A stretch of 9,820 nucleotides of DNA from Treponema sp. UBA4267 (lineage in GTDB: Bacteria; Spirochaetota; Spirochaetia; Treponematales; Treponemataceae): NCBI GenBank assembly GCA_002395155.1, contig DGWD01000013.1, positions 3,177-12,996 on the forward strand. The letters run 5' to 3'. Made by a program: the position numbers and the translations under genes. The notes beneath the pieces were generated by a model that was not told the origin of the DNA, did not search any database, and was given only the letters and a program-made list of their open reading frames with translations. Shown one piece after another: positions 1 through 7,263 of the stretch. Every line of letters starts with the position of its first letter. Position 1 is the stretch's first letter.

Positions 1-38
1 TTGTGTTCGTCGCTTCTTGCGCGGATAAAATCTGACAT
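1..38 (-). CDS. Start of a probable TetR/AcrR family regulator, cut by window edge
   Basis: Only 12 full codons are visible, reading MSDFIRARSDEH before the frame leaves the window. The FIRARS wording followed by charged residues is typical of the first helix of a group of TetR/AcrR-type repressors, which is the only basis for the name. There is no Shine-Dalgarno sequence before the ATG (the preceding bases are ATCCCC), but a good promoter-like pair ends 6 bases upstream. If that promoter is right, the gene forms its own unit outside the defence block, and 39-121 is the boundary between the two. I see no strong terminator hairpin in that stretch. Confidence 0.5.
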   Translation of the reverse strand, partial: MSDFIRARSDEH

Positions 39-44
39 GGGGAT

Positions 45-61
45 AGTTTAGCACAGTTTAG
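45..61. repeat. Direct repeat AGTTTAG x2 over the -10 region, possible operator
   Basis: AGTTTAG at 45-51 and 55-61 repeats with a 10-bp period, so both copies face the same side of the helix. It overlaps the -10 and spacer of the proposed promoter, a usual place for a repressor. TetR proteins normally bind inverted repeats, so the link is weak. Confidence 0.4.
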
Positions 62-73
62 TAAAGCTGACAA
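45..73 (-). promoter_or_regulatory. Probable promoter for the TetR-type gene at the left edge
   Basis: On the minus strand TTGTCA (68-73) and TAAACT (45-50) are separated by exactly 17 bases, and TG lies one base before the latter, giving an extended -10. The -10 ends only 6 bases before the ATG at 38, so the transcript would start at or beside the start codon and be nearly leaderless. Confidence 0.5.
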
Positions 74-121
74 TAAGCAACGGTGTGTTATTTATTTTAT
101 AATTGAGAAATAGAGACTGTC

Positions 122-592
122 CTACTCTTTATGATTTAGTAAATTCTGAAATCTTAATTCACGAGAGTACTTTTGCAATAAACGGATAGTCTGTTTATTT
201 TTATTTTTTATAGTATCAATACACACTATAATTGCTGCAATTCCACCTCCGAGAACTATATAAACAACGATAAAAACTAACGCAGTTATTAACAATCCTA
301 ACCAAAAATCACTTACACATTTGAAGTTATCATGAATCCAATTAGTCATATAAGTTGCAAATACTGGAGCACCTACATAAGCCATAACGGGTTTAAAAAT
401 CTTAGTCCATCTGTTCTTCTCATATTCATTCTGCTCTATCATTTCTTGTGTTAACTCATTAATTACTTCTGGAGACATCTTTAGCTCTGATATTGTTTTG
501 GCGAACATCCGATACCTGCATGTTTCACATCTCTCTTTACATGCAGATTTGTAAATCTCTTTAATTTTCTGAATTAAATCTTCCATTTCCAT
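122..592 (-). CDS. Small membrane protein of unknown function with an N-terminal cysteine cluster
   Basis: I do not recognise this 156-residue protein. The first 60 residues are charged and helical and hold a tight CxxxCxxC cluster (C18, C22, C25), which could bind metal or form disulphides. A moderately hydrophobic stretch at about 64-86 is followed by a strong and long one at 96-127 (rich in Leu, Ile and Val with a GGG in the middle), so one or two membrane spans are likely; the tail (128-156) is basic, suggesting it faces the cytoplasm. There is no signal peptide. The first Met at 592 has GGAGG about 10 bases upstream; the next Met two codons later is further away, so I chose the first. 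That ribosome site lies in the tail of the dead DUF262 copy, so the gene probably rides on the same transcript. It is the last gene of the block. Confidence 0.7.
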   Translation of the reverse strand: MEMEDLIQKIKEIYKSACKERCETCRYRMFAKTISELKMSPEVINELTQEMIEQNEYEKNRWTKIFKPVMAYVGAPVFATYMTNWIHDNFKCVSDFWLGLLITALVFIVVYIVLGGGIAAIIVCIDTIKNKNKQTIRLLQKYSRELRFQNLLNHKE

Positions 593-597
593 CAGTA

Positions 598-1013
598 TTA
601 TTCCTCCAATTTTTTCACAAAGATATCTATAATTTCTAGGCGGAAAATTGCTTCATAAAGTTCATCAATAGAAATTTCTTTTCAATCTTTTCTGTAAGCC
701 GTTTATCTTTTGCAATAATAGTTTCAGATTTCATCAGATTTACCATTGCAGTAAAAAGAATAGAAATAGTTGTGATTCTCTGCTATCCAGCAATTACAAG
801 ATAGTCAGACTTACCGCCTTTATTTGCCGAAGAAGTAACAATACTTCCAAAAAAGTGAGTCTTGCGGTCCTTCTTAATGATTTGCGCAAGGTCACTAAAA
901 AGCTGCTCACACTGTTTTGGCCGCCAGTCATAATTACGCTGATAAACTGGAATGATATAGCGGTTATCAGAACCATCGAGGAATTTTAGTAAAAGCTTGG
1001 CTTCTCCGTGCAT
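598..1013 (-). pseudogene. Broken second copy of the DUF262 gene (5' part only)
   Basis: From the ATG at 1013 the first 231 bases match the intact gene start (4367-4597) with 14 mismatches by hand alignment, 8 of the changed codons silent. The frame then stops: the DGQQR motif reads A-G-stop because D75 became Ala and Q77 became TAG (783-785). Recognisable sequence continues in frame to about residue 112 of the intact protein. It then jumps to residue 170 or so through a 172-bp loss at AATTTC (673-678), which shifts the frame, and fades out near 618. The shifted frame ends at a TAA at 598-600. The HNH part is absent. A 76-residue N-terminal peptide could still be made, as CGGAG precedes the ATG, but with the key Asp gone it would not be an active enzyme. 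The copy lies 3 bases after the AlbA_2 stop. Confidence 0.9.
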
Positions 1014-1016
1014 AGT

Positions 1017-2453
1017 TTAACTCCGTTTTGTGTATTCAATACCTTTTTCCGTAAGCCGATATTTTTGTGTAGGACTTCTTGGAGAATCTGGCTGCGTCAT
1101 TTCAATTAAGCCCAAATCAAGTGCTGGTTTTATATAATCCTGTTCCAAAGTAGGTCTATGCTTCATGTCTAATGCAACAAGGATTTCTTTCTTCGACAAA
1201 GTCTTTCCTTTCATGCATTCAATAAGTTTCTTTACTTGTTCGGTTACTTGTCCGGTTACTTGTCCGGTTACTTGTCCGGTGCTTGCAGAACTTTCAATAA
1301 AGCCATCAACCTTATATTCAACAGCAAGTTTTCTATAAACCTCAGAAGCATTACAAACAACAGAGAGTCCACCTGTTAATACAGTTGGCTCTGGAAGACT
1401 AGCCTTAAACTCCTCACAGATACTCTTAATCTTAAAATATCCGCGTCCCCACGATTCAATAAAACCGCACTTAAAGAAAATATCAGCAATCTTTGGATTT
1501 CTTGGAACAGAAGGATGTCTCTGATATAAATCTTTTATCTGCACAGTTTCTGGCATTGTACCAATATTCCAGATATCAATTTTATCTCTGTAAATCTGAA
1601 TCTGTATCGGATACGGCTGCGTATAATCTTTATGAATCAAAGCATTAAGCAGTAGTTCTCGGAATGCACCACGCGGAAAAAAGTACAACTCTTCGCGGTG
1701 AATATCATTATAGCTGATTAAAGCCTTCATATATTTTGTGTAGATAATATCAATAGCATCTTCTACTTGAGTAAGCAAAGAACCGTGAACTTCATCCTGA
1801 AAAAGAATATCTGCATCATTCGCAAAGTATCCGATTTTTGTATAAGCACCAATTACCCATTTTTCAGGCTCAGGATGAAAAGCCATAACAGCAGCCCGCA
1901 AAAGTTCACCATTGTCATAAATACGCAGATTCTGTAAAAGCTCCTTATTAGATATCTGCAAATCTTCTTCGCGAAAACGGTTATTTCGAATTGCCCATGT
2001 CCTGAATATCTTAAATGCACGCTCATCAAGATCACTAATATCAACCTTTGGAATCCCAAGAGCATCCCAAGTAGTTCCATAAGCTTTTAAAATCAGTTCA
2101 TTAAGTTCAAGCCCAGTTATTTCCTGAGTAGTTGAGCCAACCCGTTTGTAATATCTGCCATGGTAACTAACTGGAGATTTATATTTTTCAACAATAATCT
2201 CTAGATAATGTAAATCTCCATCATTCAAAATATTTACATCACACAAAAGACCCATAGACTGCCGGATTTTAAGAGGAATAGCTTCAGAAAGCTTATGAAA
2301 ATCATCAATACCAACAACAGTTCCCTTATCATTTACACCAATATAAAGGATTCCACCCTGAGTATTAGCAAAGGCACAAACCCAATGCAGATATTTATCA
2401 TCCCAAGATTCTTTGAATTCAATATCTTGGCTTTCTGATTTCTTGATTTGCAT
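1017..2453 (-). CDS. AlbA_2/Schlafen-type (AAA_4) protein with GHKL ATPase-like domain and winged-helix tail
   Basis: This 478-residue protein belongs to a widespread group often annotated as ATP-binding or transcriptional regulators and frequently found near defence genes. The AlbA_2 domain covers about 1-115: SQDIEFKES (8-16), FANTQGGILYIGV (28-40) and GRYYKRVGSTTQEI (99-112). A GHKL-type region follows: an N-box-like FRELLLNALIHKDY (264-277, N270), KIDIWNIGTMP (291-301) and NPKIADIFFKCGFIESWGRG (319-338). A run of four-residue repeats, TGQV three times then TEQV, at 392-407 links to a C-terminal winged helix (about 408-478). The ATG at 2453 has GGAGGTG at 6 or so bases. The 53-base gap before it is the longest in the run and holds no convincing promoter. 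Its stop is 3 bases before the dead DUF262 copy. The biochemical role here is unknown. Confidence 0.87.
   Translation of the reverse strand: MQIKKSESQDIEFKESWDDKYLHWVCAFANTQGGILYIGVNDKGTVVGIDDFHKLSEAIPLKIRQSMGLLCDVNILNDGDLHYLEIIVEKYKSPVSYHGRYYKRVGSTTQEITGLELNELILKAYGTTWDALGIPKVDISDLDERAFKIFRTWAIRNNRFREEDLQISNKELLQNLRIYDNGELLRAAVMAFHPEPEKWVIGAYTKIGYFANDADILFQDEVHGSLLTQVEDAIDIIYTKYMKALISYNDIHREELYFFPRGAFRELLLNALIHKDYTQPYPIQIQIYRDKIDIWNIGTMPETVQIKDLYQRHPSVPRNPKIADIFFKCGFIESWGRGYFKIKSICEEFKASLPEPTVLTGGLSVVCNASEVYRKLAVEYKVDGFIESSASTGQVTGQVTGQVTEQVKKLIECMKGKTLSKKEILVALDMKHRPTLEQDYIKPALDLGLIEMTQPDSPRSPTQKYRLTEKGIEYTKRS
1232..1279 (-). repeat. Four tandem 12-bp units encoding the TGQV linker
   Basis: Four head-to-tail 12-bp units (plus-strand TTACTTGTCCGG; the first has one change) encode TGQV, TGQV, TGQV and TEQV in the linker of the AlbA_2 protein. 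Because the unit is 12 bases, gain or loss keeps the frame and only changes linker length. Such TGQV runs recur in this protein family. Confidence 0.95.
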
Positions 2454-2506
2454 TTTTACACCTCCATAACATCTGGCTCAAATTATCTTACAATTTATTT
2501 AATTTT

Positions 2507-4597
2507 TTAGTCCGCCTTTAAATTAAACACCAGCTCCGATTTATCTTTACCATAAGCCTCAAAAACTCGATTAAGAATTCTTATTTTTGCATTTGTTGAG
2601 TTATGTGTGTAAAGATAAACGTCATCGGCAATTTTGAACCAGTCGCCTTGTTTTTCTGTGTTGGAGAGGACAATATATTCGTAAGTTTCATCTGCAGCGA
2701 GGATTCGAATTTGGCTGGAGTCTTCATCGTAGATTTGTTTTATTACATCAGTGAACATTTCTACCCACGAGTAAACTTCGCGTTCTTTCACGTTTCCATA
2801 GGAATATGAAACAAGAGTTCTTCCGGTCAGAATTTCATCATCATCTAAAGAAACTTCATCATCTTCTTTTTTTGCTGGAACAAAGTCAGTTTTAGGATAT
2901 GGCCATAACTGTTCTGCCTGTGCGATAAGTTTTTCTAGACGGTTTTGCATTTCATTGATAGTCCAGTGGTCATAATCAAGCAAAGGCTTATTCAAATTCA
3001 AGCCGCTGTCTTTAAATCCTTTTTCACAGTTTTTCTTTTCTGAATATAGGCTGTTACTGTATTTTGAATTATATCCCGTCAGTGTCAGATTCTTTAATGT
3101 GTGAAGATTCTGGTCATAGACATTTTGATAATCAGTTCCTAGCTCTGCTTTCCATTCTTCTGTCAGGGTTTGCGGCATAATGTGTTCAATTGTCAAGTCG
3201 CCGTTTTCCATCATATCAATAACATTTACGCGTTCAACTGTGTCACCATTTTCAAGACGATCAAAAAGATACTCGCGGCTTTTCTTGAACATATGATAAA
3301 CATCACGATTTGTAAGTGCATCAATAAACTCTTTGTCGGTTGGAAATCCGGCAGCACCGCTTCTGGAAAGCAGATAATAAATCAAAATTGAAGAATATGA
3401 TTCGCTCGGATTTTCAGACTTCAACTTCATTACTTCTGAATCCAGAGAACAAAAAACTTTATTCAAAGCATTTGAAGTATAATTTGGGCACATAATACGG
3501 CGGCCAATATAAGATTCAAGAACCTTTAATGTAATTTCTACATCGTTTGCTGTAATTTCCGAACGCTCTTCATGACCAAACATTGCCAGCAAGAATGGAT
3601 AACTAACAGTCATTTCAATATTGTTCAGTCTGAAAAGAATAGAAGAAATAATTTCTTTTGGATCATTCTTTGCAGTAATGATTTTGTTGTATATCTGAGA
3701 ATAGTAAAGCATGTCTTTAAGAATTGCTTCACAATCATCCGCACTTTCTATGTTCATTTTTTCAAGAACATATTCTTTGAATGTAAAATAAACGTTATTT
3801 ATATTAGGAATCTTTTTTTGAATCAAAGTAAGATAGTTTCTTATAAAGCCGCTTACATTATATGCAGTAAATTTTTCAATTTTATTCCAATAATTTTCGT
3901 AATACTCTTCCTGCTTTTTTGCATCAAGCCCCATAAGAATAAAGTTTCGGATTTTATCAGCTTCTGTAAGATCCAGTCCTGTAGAGTTCAGACTTTCAAA
4001 AATCAGCTGAGGATTATCTTCTTTATCAAGGAAGATATCTATAATTTCCAAACGGAAAATTGCTTCATAAAGTTCATCAATGGAAATTTCATTCTTCTTA
4101 ATGCGATTTTCAAAATAATGATAGTTCTGAGTGATGTTTGAACTTTCAACAAATTCAGAAGGATTATTAGTTATGAGTTTATCAAAGGAAACACAGTCAT
4201 CTTTAATTGGCTTGAGTCTAAGCTTACGTTCTTCTGTCTGATATTCATCTACCAGGAATTTCTTTTCAATCTTTTCAACAAGTCGTTTATCTTCTGCTGC
4301 AACAGTTCCAGACTTCATCAGATTTACCATTGCAGTAAAAAGAATAGAAATAGTAGTGATTCTTTGCTGGCCGTCAATTACAAGATAGTCAGACTTGCCT
4401 CCTTTATTTGCCGAAGAAGTAACAATACTGCCAAAAAAGTGAGTCTTGCGGTCTTTCTTAATGATCTGAACAAGGTCATTAAAAAGCTGCTCACACTGTT
4501 TTGGCCGCCAGTCATAATTACGCTGATAAACCGGAATGATATAGCGGTTATCAGAACCATCGAGGAATTTTAGTAAAAGTTTGGCTTCTCCGTGCAT
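2507..4597 (-). CDS. DUF262 and DUF1524 (HNH) domain protein, GmrSD-like type IV restriction
   Basis: The 696 residues combine the two halves of GmrSD-type enzymes, which cut modified, often glucosylated, phage DNA using nucleotide hydrolysis. The DUF262 part shows IPVYQRNYDW (21-30), HFFGSIV (53-59), the DGQQR motif (75-79, thought to bind or hydrolyse nucleotide) and FESLNSTG followed by ADKIRN (200-218). The DUF1524 part has the HNH-like IEHIMPQ (470-476), NLTL (503-506) and N510 to K522 with the expected Asn and Lys. A further domain of about 100 residues (590-696) follows an acidic linker and I cannot name it. All key residues look present. The ATG at 4597 is 4 bases after the PIN-like stop, with AGGAG inside that gene's last codons. 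A broken copy of its 5' end lies at 598-1013. A gap of 53 bases separates it from the AlbA_2 gene. Confidence 0.9.
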   Translation of the reverse strand: MHGEAKLLLKFLDGSDNRYIIPVYQRNYDWRPKQCEQLFNDLVQIIKKDRKTHFFGSIVTSSANKGGKSDYLVIDGQQRITTISILFTAMVNLMKSGTVAAEDKRLVEKIEKKFLVDEYQTEERKLRLKPIKDDCVSFDKLITNNPSEFVESSNITQNYHYFENRIKKNEISIDELYEAIFRLEIIDIFLDKEDNPQLIFESLNSTGLDLTEADKIRNFILMGLDAKKQEEYYENYWNKIEKFTAYNVSGFIRNYLTLIQKKIPNINNVYFTFKEYVLEKMNIESADDCEAILKDMLYYSQIYNKIITAKNDPKEIISSILFRLNNIEMTVSYPFLLAMFGHEERSEITANDVEITLKVLESYIGRRIMCPNYTSNALNKVFCSLDSEVMKLKSENPSESYSSILIYYLLSRSGAAGFPTDKEFIDALTNRDVYHMFKKSREYLFDRLENGDTVERVNVIDMMENGDLTIEHIMPQTLTEEWKAELGTDYQNVYDQNLHTLKNLTLTGYNSKYSNSLYSEKKNCEKGFKDSGLNLNKPLLDYDHWTINEMQNRLEKLIAQAEQLWPYPKTDFVPAKKEDDEVSLDDDEILTGRTLVSYSYGNVKEREVYSWVEMFTDVIKQIYDEDSSQIRILAADETYEYIVLSNTEKQGDWFKIADDVYLYTHNSTNAKIRILNRVFEAYGKDKSELVFNLKAD

Positions 4598-4601
4598 AAA
4601 A

Positions 4602-6524
4602 CTATATATCTCCTTTTATATATTCTTCATTGTATTCAATATTTATGCCGGTTATGGAGCATGCCTTATTCCATAAAAATTCCTTTTTATTCAAATTTTT
4701 ATTTTTCATTTTTTTAAATATAAACTGAATCTTTGTAAGGAAACTTTTACTAATATGATTTATTGTACTTAATAATGTTGATATTTGAGAATTGATTACA
4801 GCATTGTTTGAATCATTTTTACTTTTTTCTATTTGATCTGCCATATTTTTTTTGTGAATATCTTGGCTTTGTTCATATTCACTAATTAATTTGTTATAAT
4901 CTGTCTGAGTTTTCTTAAGTTCAAAATCCTTATTTTGTAATTCCTCTTTTTGTTTTTCAATTACCTCTTTGTCTTGAAGTTCTTTTTGAGAAATAGAATT
5001 GAGCAATGTTTTAGAAATATATTCTTTATCCATTTTATTGTTTTTGATAGTTTCTGCAAAAACTTCATTTTCCAAAGTTGGATCATTAATTAACTGTTGA
5101 TTAATTTCTACTTCAGCATTATATGCTTCAATACGTCTTGCTTCTCTATATAGAGCATCCTTAAAATTATCATCTATGGTGTTCAAAGCAAAACATTTAC
5201 TTCTAAATAATGCCTTATTTAGTTTTCCATTATTAGATAAATTTTGCCAAAGGTTAAAAATGATTGTGTTTTCAAGCAATAGTTCGTTTTTTTTATTTCG
5301 TTCTTCTTTTTCTTTATAATAAGATTTTATTGCATTTACTAAAGCATAATTATCAACTAGTAAATAATATTTTCCATCTTCAAAATTTTCAATTTTTGTT
5401 ATTTTATTTCTCTGTCTCAATCTTGATACTGCGGATATAGATTGTATATCTTTCTCAAGACGAGTTTTATATTTTTCATAATTTTCATCAGTTTTAATTA
5501 CATGTTTACGATATGCATCAGGATCGAAATTCCATTCTGAATAATCTGTAGCATTTTCTAAATTATCATCGTCTGATATATCAAAAATTTCAATTCCTAT
5601 ATTTTCAATATTTTTTTGAATTATTTCTTTTGAAAGTGATAATTCTATTTTTCTTTCTGTAATAAATTGTTTTCGAGCTTTTAGAAATGTATTTACACCT
5701 TTTGCATCAAAAATATTTTGAGAAACACAACGCTTAAAATTAAAAAGGATACCCCACAATTCTTCAAACGTATGTGTAAAAATCTTTAAAGTAGCGCCAG
5801 CTTTTGTAAGATCAGAAAAAAAGCTTTCATAAATATCGGATAACTCAAGACCATCATAACCTAATCTTTTCATAATGATTGGAGTATCCAAAAAAATAAT
5901 ACAACCATTTAAGAAATTAGTTTTATCTGTATCACCATTTAAAACTAAGTCCTGAATCTGATTAGCAACTCCGAAGTTTTCAATTATTTCTAACGCTTTT
6001 AGGTTATTTTCATATAAATAGGAAAGATACTTTTGAAAAACAAAATAATCTTTAGAATCTTTGGATTCTACATTTTTTTCTTGAGCAACAGTATAAATAT
6101 ACTCATTAAAAATATTTTTAGATTGCTCATTGTTATATTTGATATTAAATTTCTCGCTAGCAAATTTAATAAAATCATTTCTTATTTCAGATACTTGTTC
6201 TAAAAATATTTTTTCACCAGCTTCTATTTTTTCGATTTTATTGTCTAAACTTTCGCTGCCATTTTTATTTCTCAATCTTATTTTATTATTTTCTAAACAA
6301 AATTTATCATTAATCCATTTTGTTAAAATATAATCTTCTATCTCAATATTATATTTATCTTTAATTATATCTTTTATAGATTTTCCATCTGTGGATTTAA
6401 TTCCAAGCTGGGTAAATTTATATTTGTAACTTTCAATTTCTATTATTTCTAGTAATAGATCCAAGGGTTTCTTGTTTTCATCGAGAGAGTTCAGATATGC
6501 AAGTCTATTGATTTTATCTGTCAT
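4602..6524 (-). CDS. Large protein with a probable PIN-like nuclease core and coiled-coil tail; otherwise unrecognised
   Basis: I cannot name the family of this 640-residue protein. Residues 205-405 resemble a PIN nuclease: a hydrophobic strand ending in an acid (IIFLDTPIIMKRLG, D213), a strand-helix with acids (HTFEELWGIL, E254/E255), an Asp before a helix (KDIQSISAVSRLR, D359), and a last strand YLLVDNYALVNA (D391). That set fits the four-acid metal site of PIN RNases, but the spacing is long and the call is an inference. About 200 N-terminal residues are helical and charged; 505-575 looks like a coiled coil rich in Lys, Glu and Gln; no membrane segment is seen. The ATG at 6524 has GGAGG at a good distance and overlaps the DUF2971 gene by 11 bases. 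The gene is strikingly AT-rich: a hand count gives 14 G+C in 60 bases at 6241-6300, against 24 in 60 at 1441-1500 in the AlbA_2 gene. Confidence 0.8.
   Translation of the reverse strand: MTDKINRLAYLNSLDENKKPLDLLLEIIEIESYKYKFTQLGIKSTDGKSIKDIIKDKYNIEIEDYILTKWINDKFCLENNKIRLRNKNGSESLDNKIEKIEAGEKIFLEQVSEIRNDFIKFASEKFNIKYNNEQSKNIFNEYIYTVAQEKNVESKDSKDYFVFQKYLSYLYENNLKALEIIENFGVANQIQDLVLNGDTDKTNFLNGCIIFLDTPIIMKRLGYDGLELSDIYESFFSDLTKAGATLKIFTHTFEELWGILFNFKRCVSQNIFDAKGVNTFLKARKQFITERKIELSLSKEIIQKNIENIGIEIFDISDDDNLENATDYSEWNFDPDAYRKHVIKTDENYEKYKTRLEKDIQSISAVSRLRQRNKITKIENFEDGKYYLLVDNYALVNAIKSYYKEKEERNKKNELLLENTIIFNLWQNLSNNGKLNKALFRSKCFALNTIDDNFKDALYREARRIEAYNAEVEINQQLINDPTLENEVFAETIKNNKMDKEYISKTLLNSISQKELQDKEVIEKQKEELQNKDFELKKTQTDYNKLISEYEQSQDIHKKNMADQIEKSKNDSNNAVINSQISTLLSTINHISKSFLTKIQFIFKKMKNKNLNKKEFLWNKACSITGINIEYNEEYIKGDI
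4605..4617 (-). repeat. 13-bp direct repeat at the downstream edge of the DUF2971/PIN-like pair
   Basis: AAAAGGAGATATA spans the end of the PIN-like gene and acts as the ribosome site for the DUF262 gene. The same 13 bases occur at 7265-7277, at the upstream edge of the pair. Part of the match is the Shine-Dalgarno sequence itself. Confidence 0.7.
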
Positions 6525-7260
6525 TATATTTTACCTCCGTAAAATGGTTATCTATTTCATATAATTCTAATTTACTTGAATATACTTGTTTATTAATGCA
6601 ATTTATTAAATATTTCATATCAGAATCACATCTTTTACCAAACACAATTTTCTTTAAATAATTAAATGTAAGAGGTTGATAATTGTTTTCTGCATTTTTT
6701 GTATATGTTAATAATCTCATTTCATCTTCATATTCAAATGACTTATCTTTTGTAAAAAAACAGGTTCTGAGAAGTTGTTCAAATTCTTTAGCAGAATAAG
6801 ATACATCTTCAGTTTTTGAAAACACAGATTCAAAATCAGTGGCTAACTCTGGTTGATAATTAATATTAGCCAAATATGTTTTTGTATCGTCAAATGGCTG
6901 TTTATCCAAATAATCAAAATTTTCAGCTGGAACTTCATATTCGAAACAAATTCCTTTATGTGAATTTGCATAATGCGTCCACATAAGTATTTCAGCAGGA
7001 GTTAATTTATTACTTTTTCTTTTTCTTAAAATATTTTGATGATTTATAAAACAACTAATTCTAATTGTATCCATTATTTCTTTAGTTAATATTTTCTTAC
7101 TCTCAGAAAAACAATCTGAATCACTATAATAAAAATATGTATCAATGGGATCATTAAAAAGTTTTGGAGCTACACAATTTATTTGTTGTTTCGATAAATT
7201 TTCTAAATCATACACAGATCCAGATACGTACTTTCTTAGAGTATAAATTTTCTTTTCCAT
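6514..7260 (-). CDS. DUF2971 domain protein
   Basis: The 248 residues fit the DUF2971 family, a group of unknown biochemistry often met in defence and mobile regions. Hallmarks seen here are the early LFNDPID (34-40), the central ILMWTHYANSHKGICFEYE (91-109), with the family's Met-Trp-x-His-Tyr and His-Lys-Gly-x-Cys pattern, FEYEDEMRLL (175-184), and KIVFGKRC (204-211) near the end. No signal peptide or membrane segment is seen, so it should be cytosolic. The ATG at 7260 follows the hsdS stop by 3 bases, with AAGGAG supplied by the hsdS tail. Its last 11 bases overlap the start of the next gene, so the two proteins are probably made together and may act as a pair. The function is unknown; a sensor, toxin or partner role is inference from context only. 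Confidence 0.85.
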   Translation of the reverse strand: MEKKIYTLRKYVSGSVYDLENLSKQQINCVAPKLFNDPIDTYFYYSDSDCFSESKKILTKEIMDTIRISCFINHQNILRKRKSNKLTPAEILMWTHYANSHKGICFEYEVPAENFDYLDKQPFDDTKTYLANINYQPELATDFESVFSKTEDVSYSAKEFEQLLRTCFFTKDKSFEYEDEMRLLTYTKNAENNYQPLTFNYLKKIVFGKRCDSDMKYLINCINKQVYSSKLELYEIDNHFTEVKYNDR

Positions 7261-7263
7261 AAT

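Noticed and set aside
794..976. Alternative-frame minus-strand reading of about 60 codons, present again at 4378-4560
   Set aside because: Its repetition only reflects the duplicated DUF262 gene start; the other frame carries the conserved motifs.
1232..1279. 12-bp tandem units as a CRISPR-like array
   Set aside because: There are no spacers; the units are contiguous, in frame and encode a known kind of linker.
2454..2506. Promoter in the 53-base gap before the AlbA_2 gene
   Set aside because: A GATAAT-like word exists but no -35 at a proper distance; AT-rich gaps give such words by chance.
3572..4141. Plus-strand open frame of 189 codons opposite the DUF262 gene
   Set aside because: It lies wholly antisense to a gene with clear domain motifs, has a low-complexity Phe/Ile/Lys-rich product and no family likeness. 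The other plus-strand frames (2603-2809, 3170-3391, 4364-4573, 6130-6333, 8373-8666, 8904-9095) fail for the same reasons.
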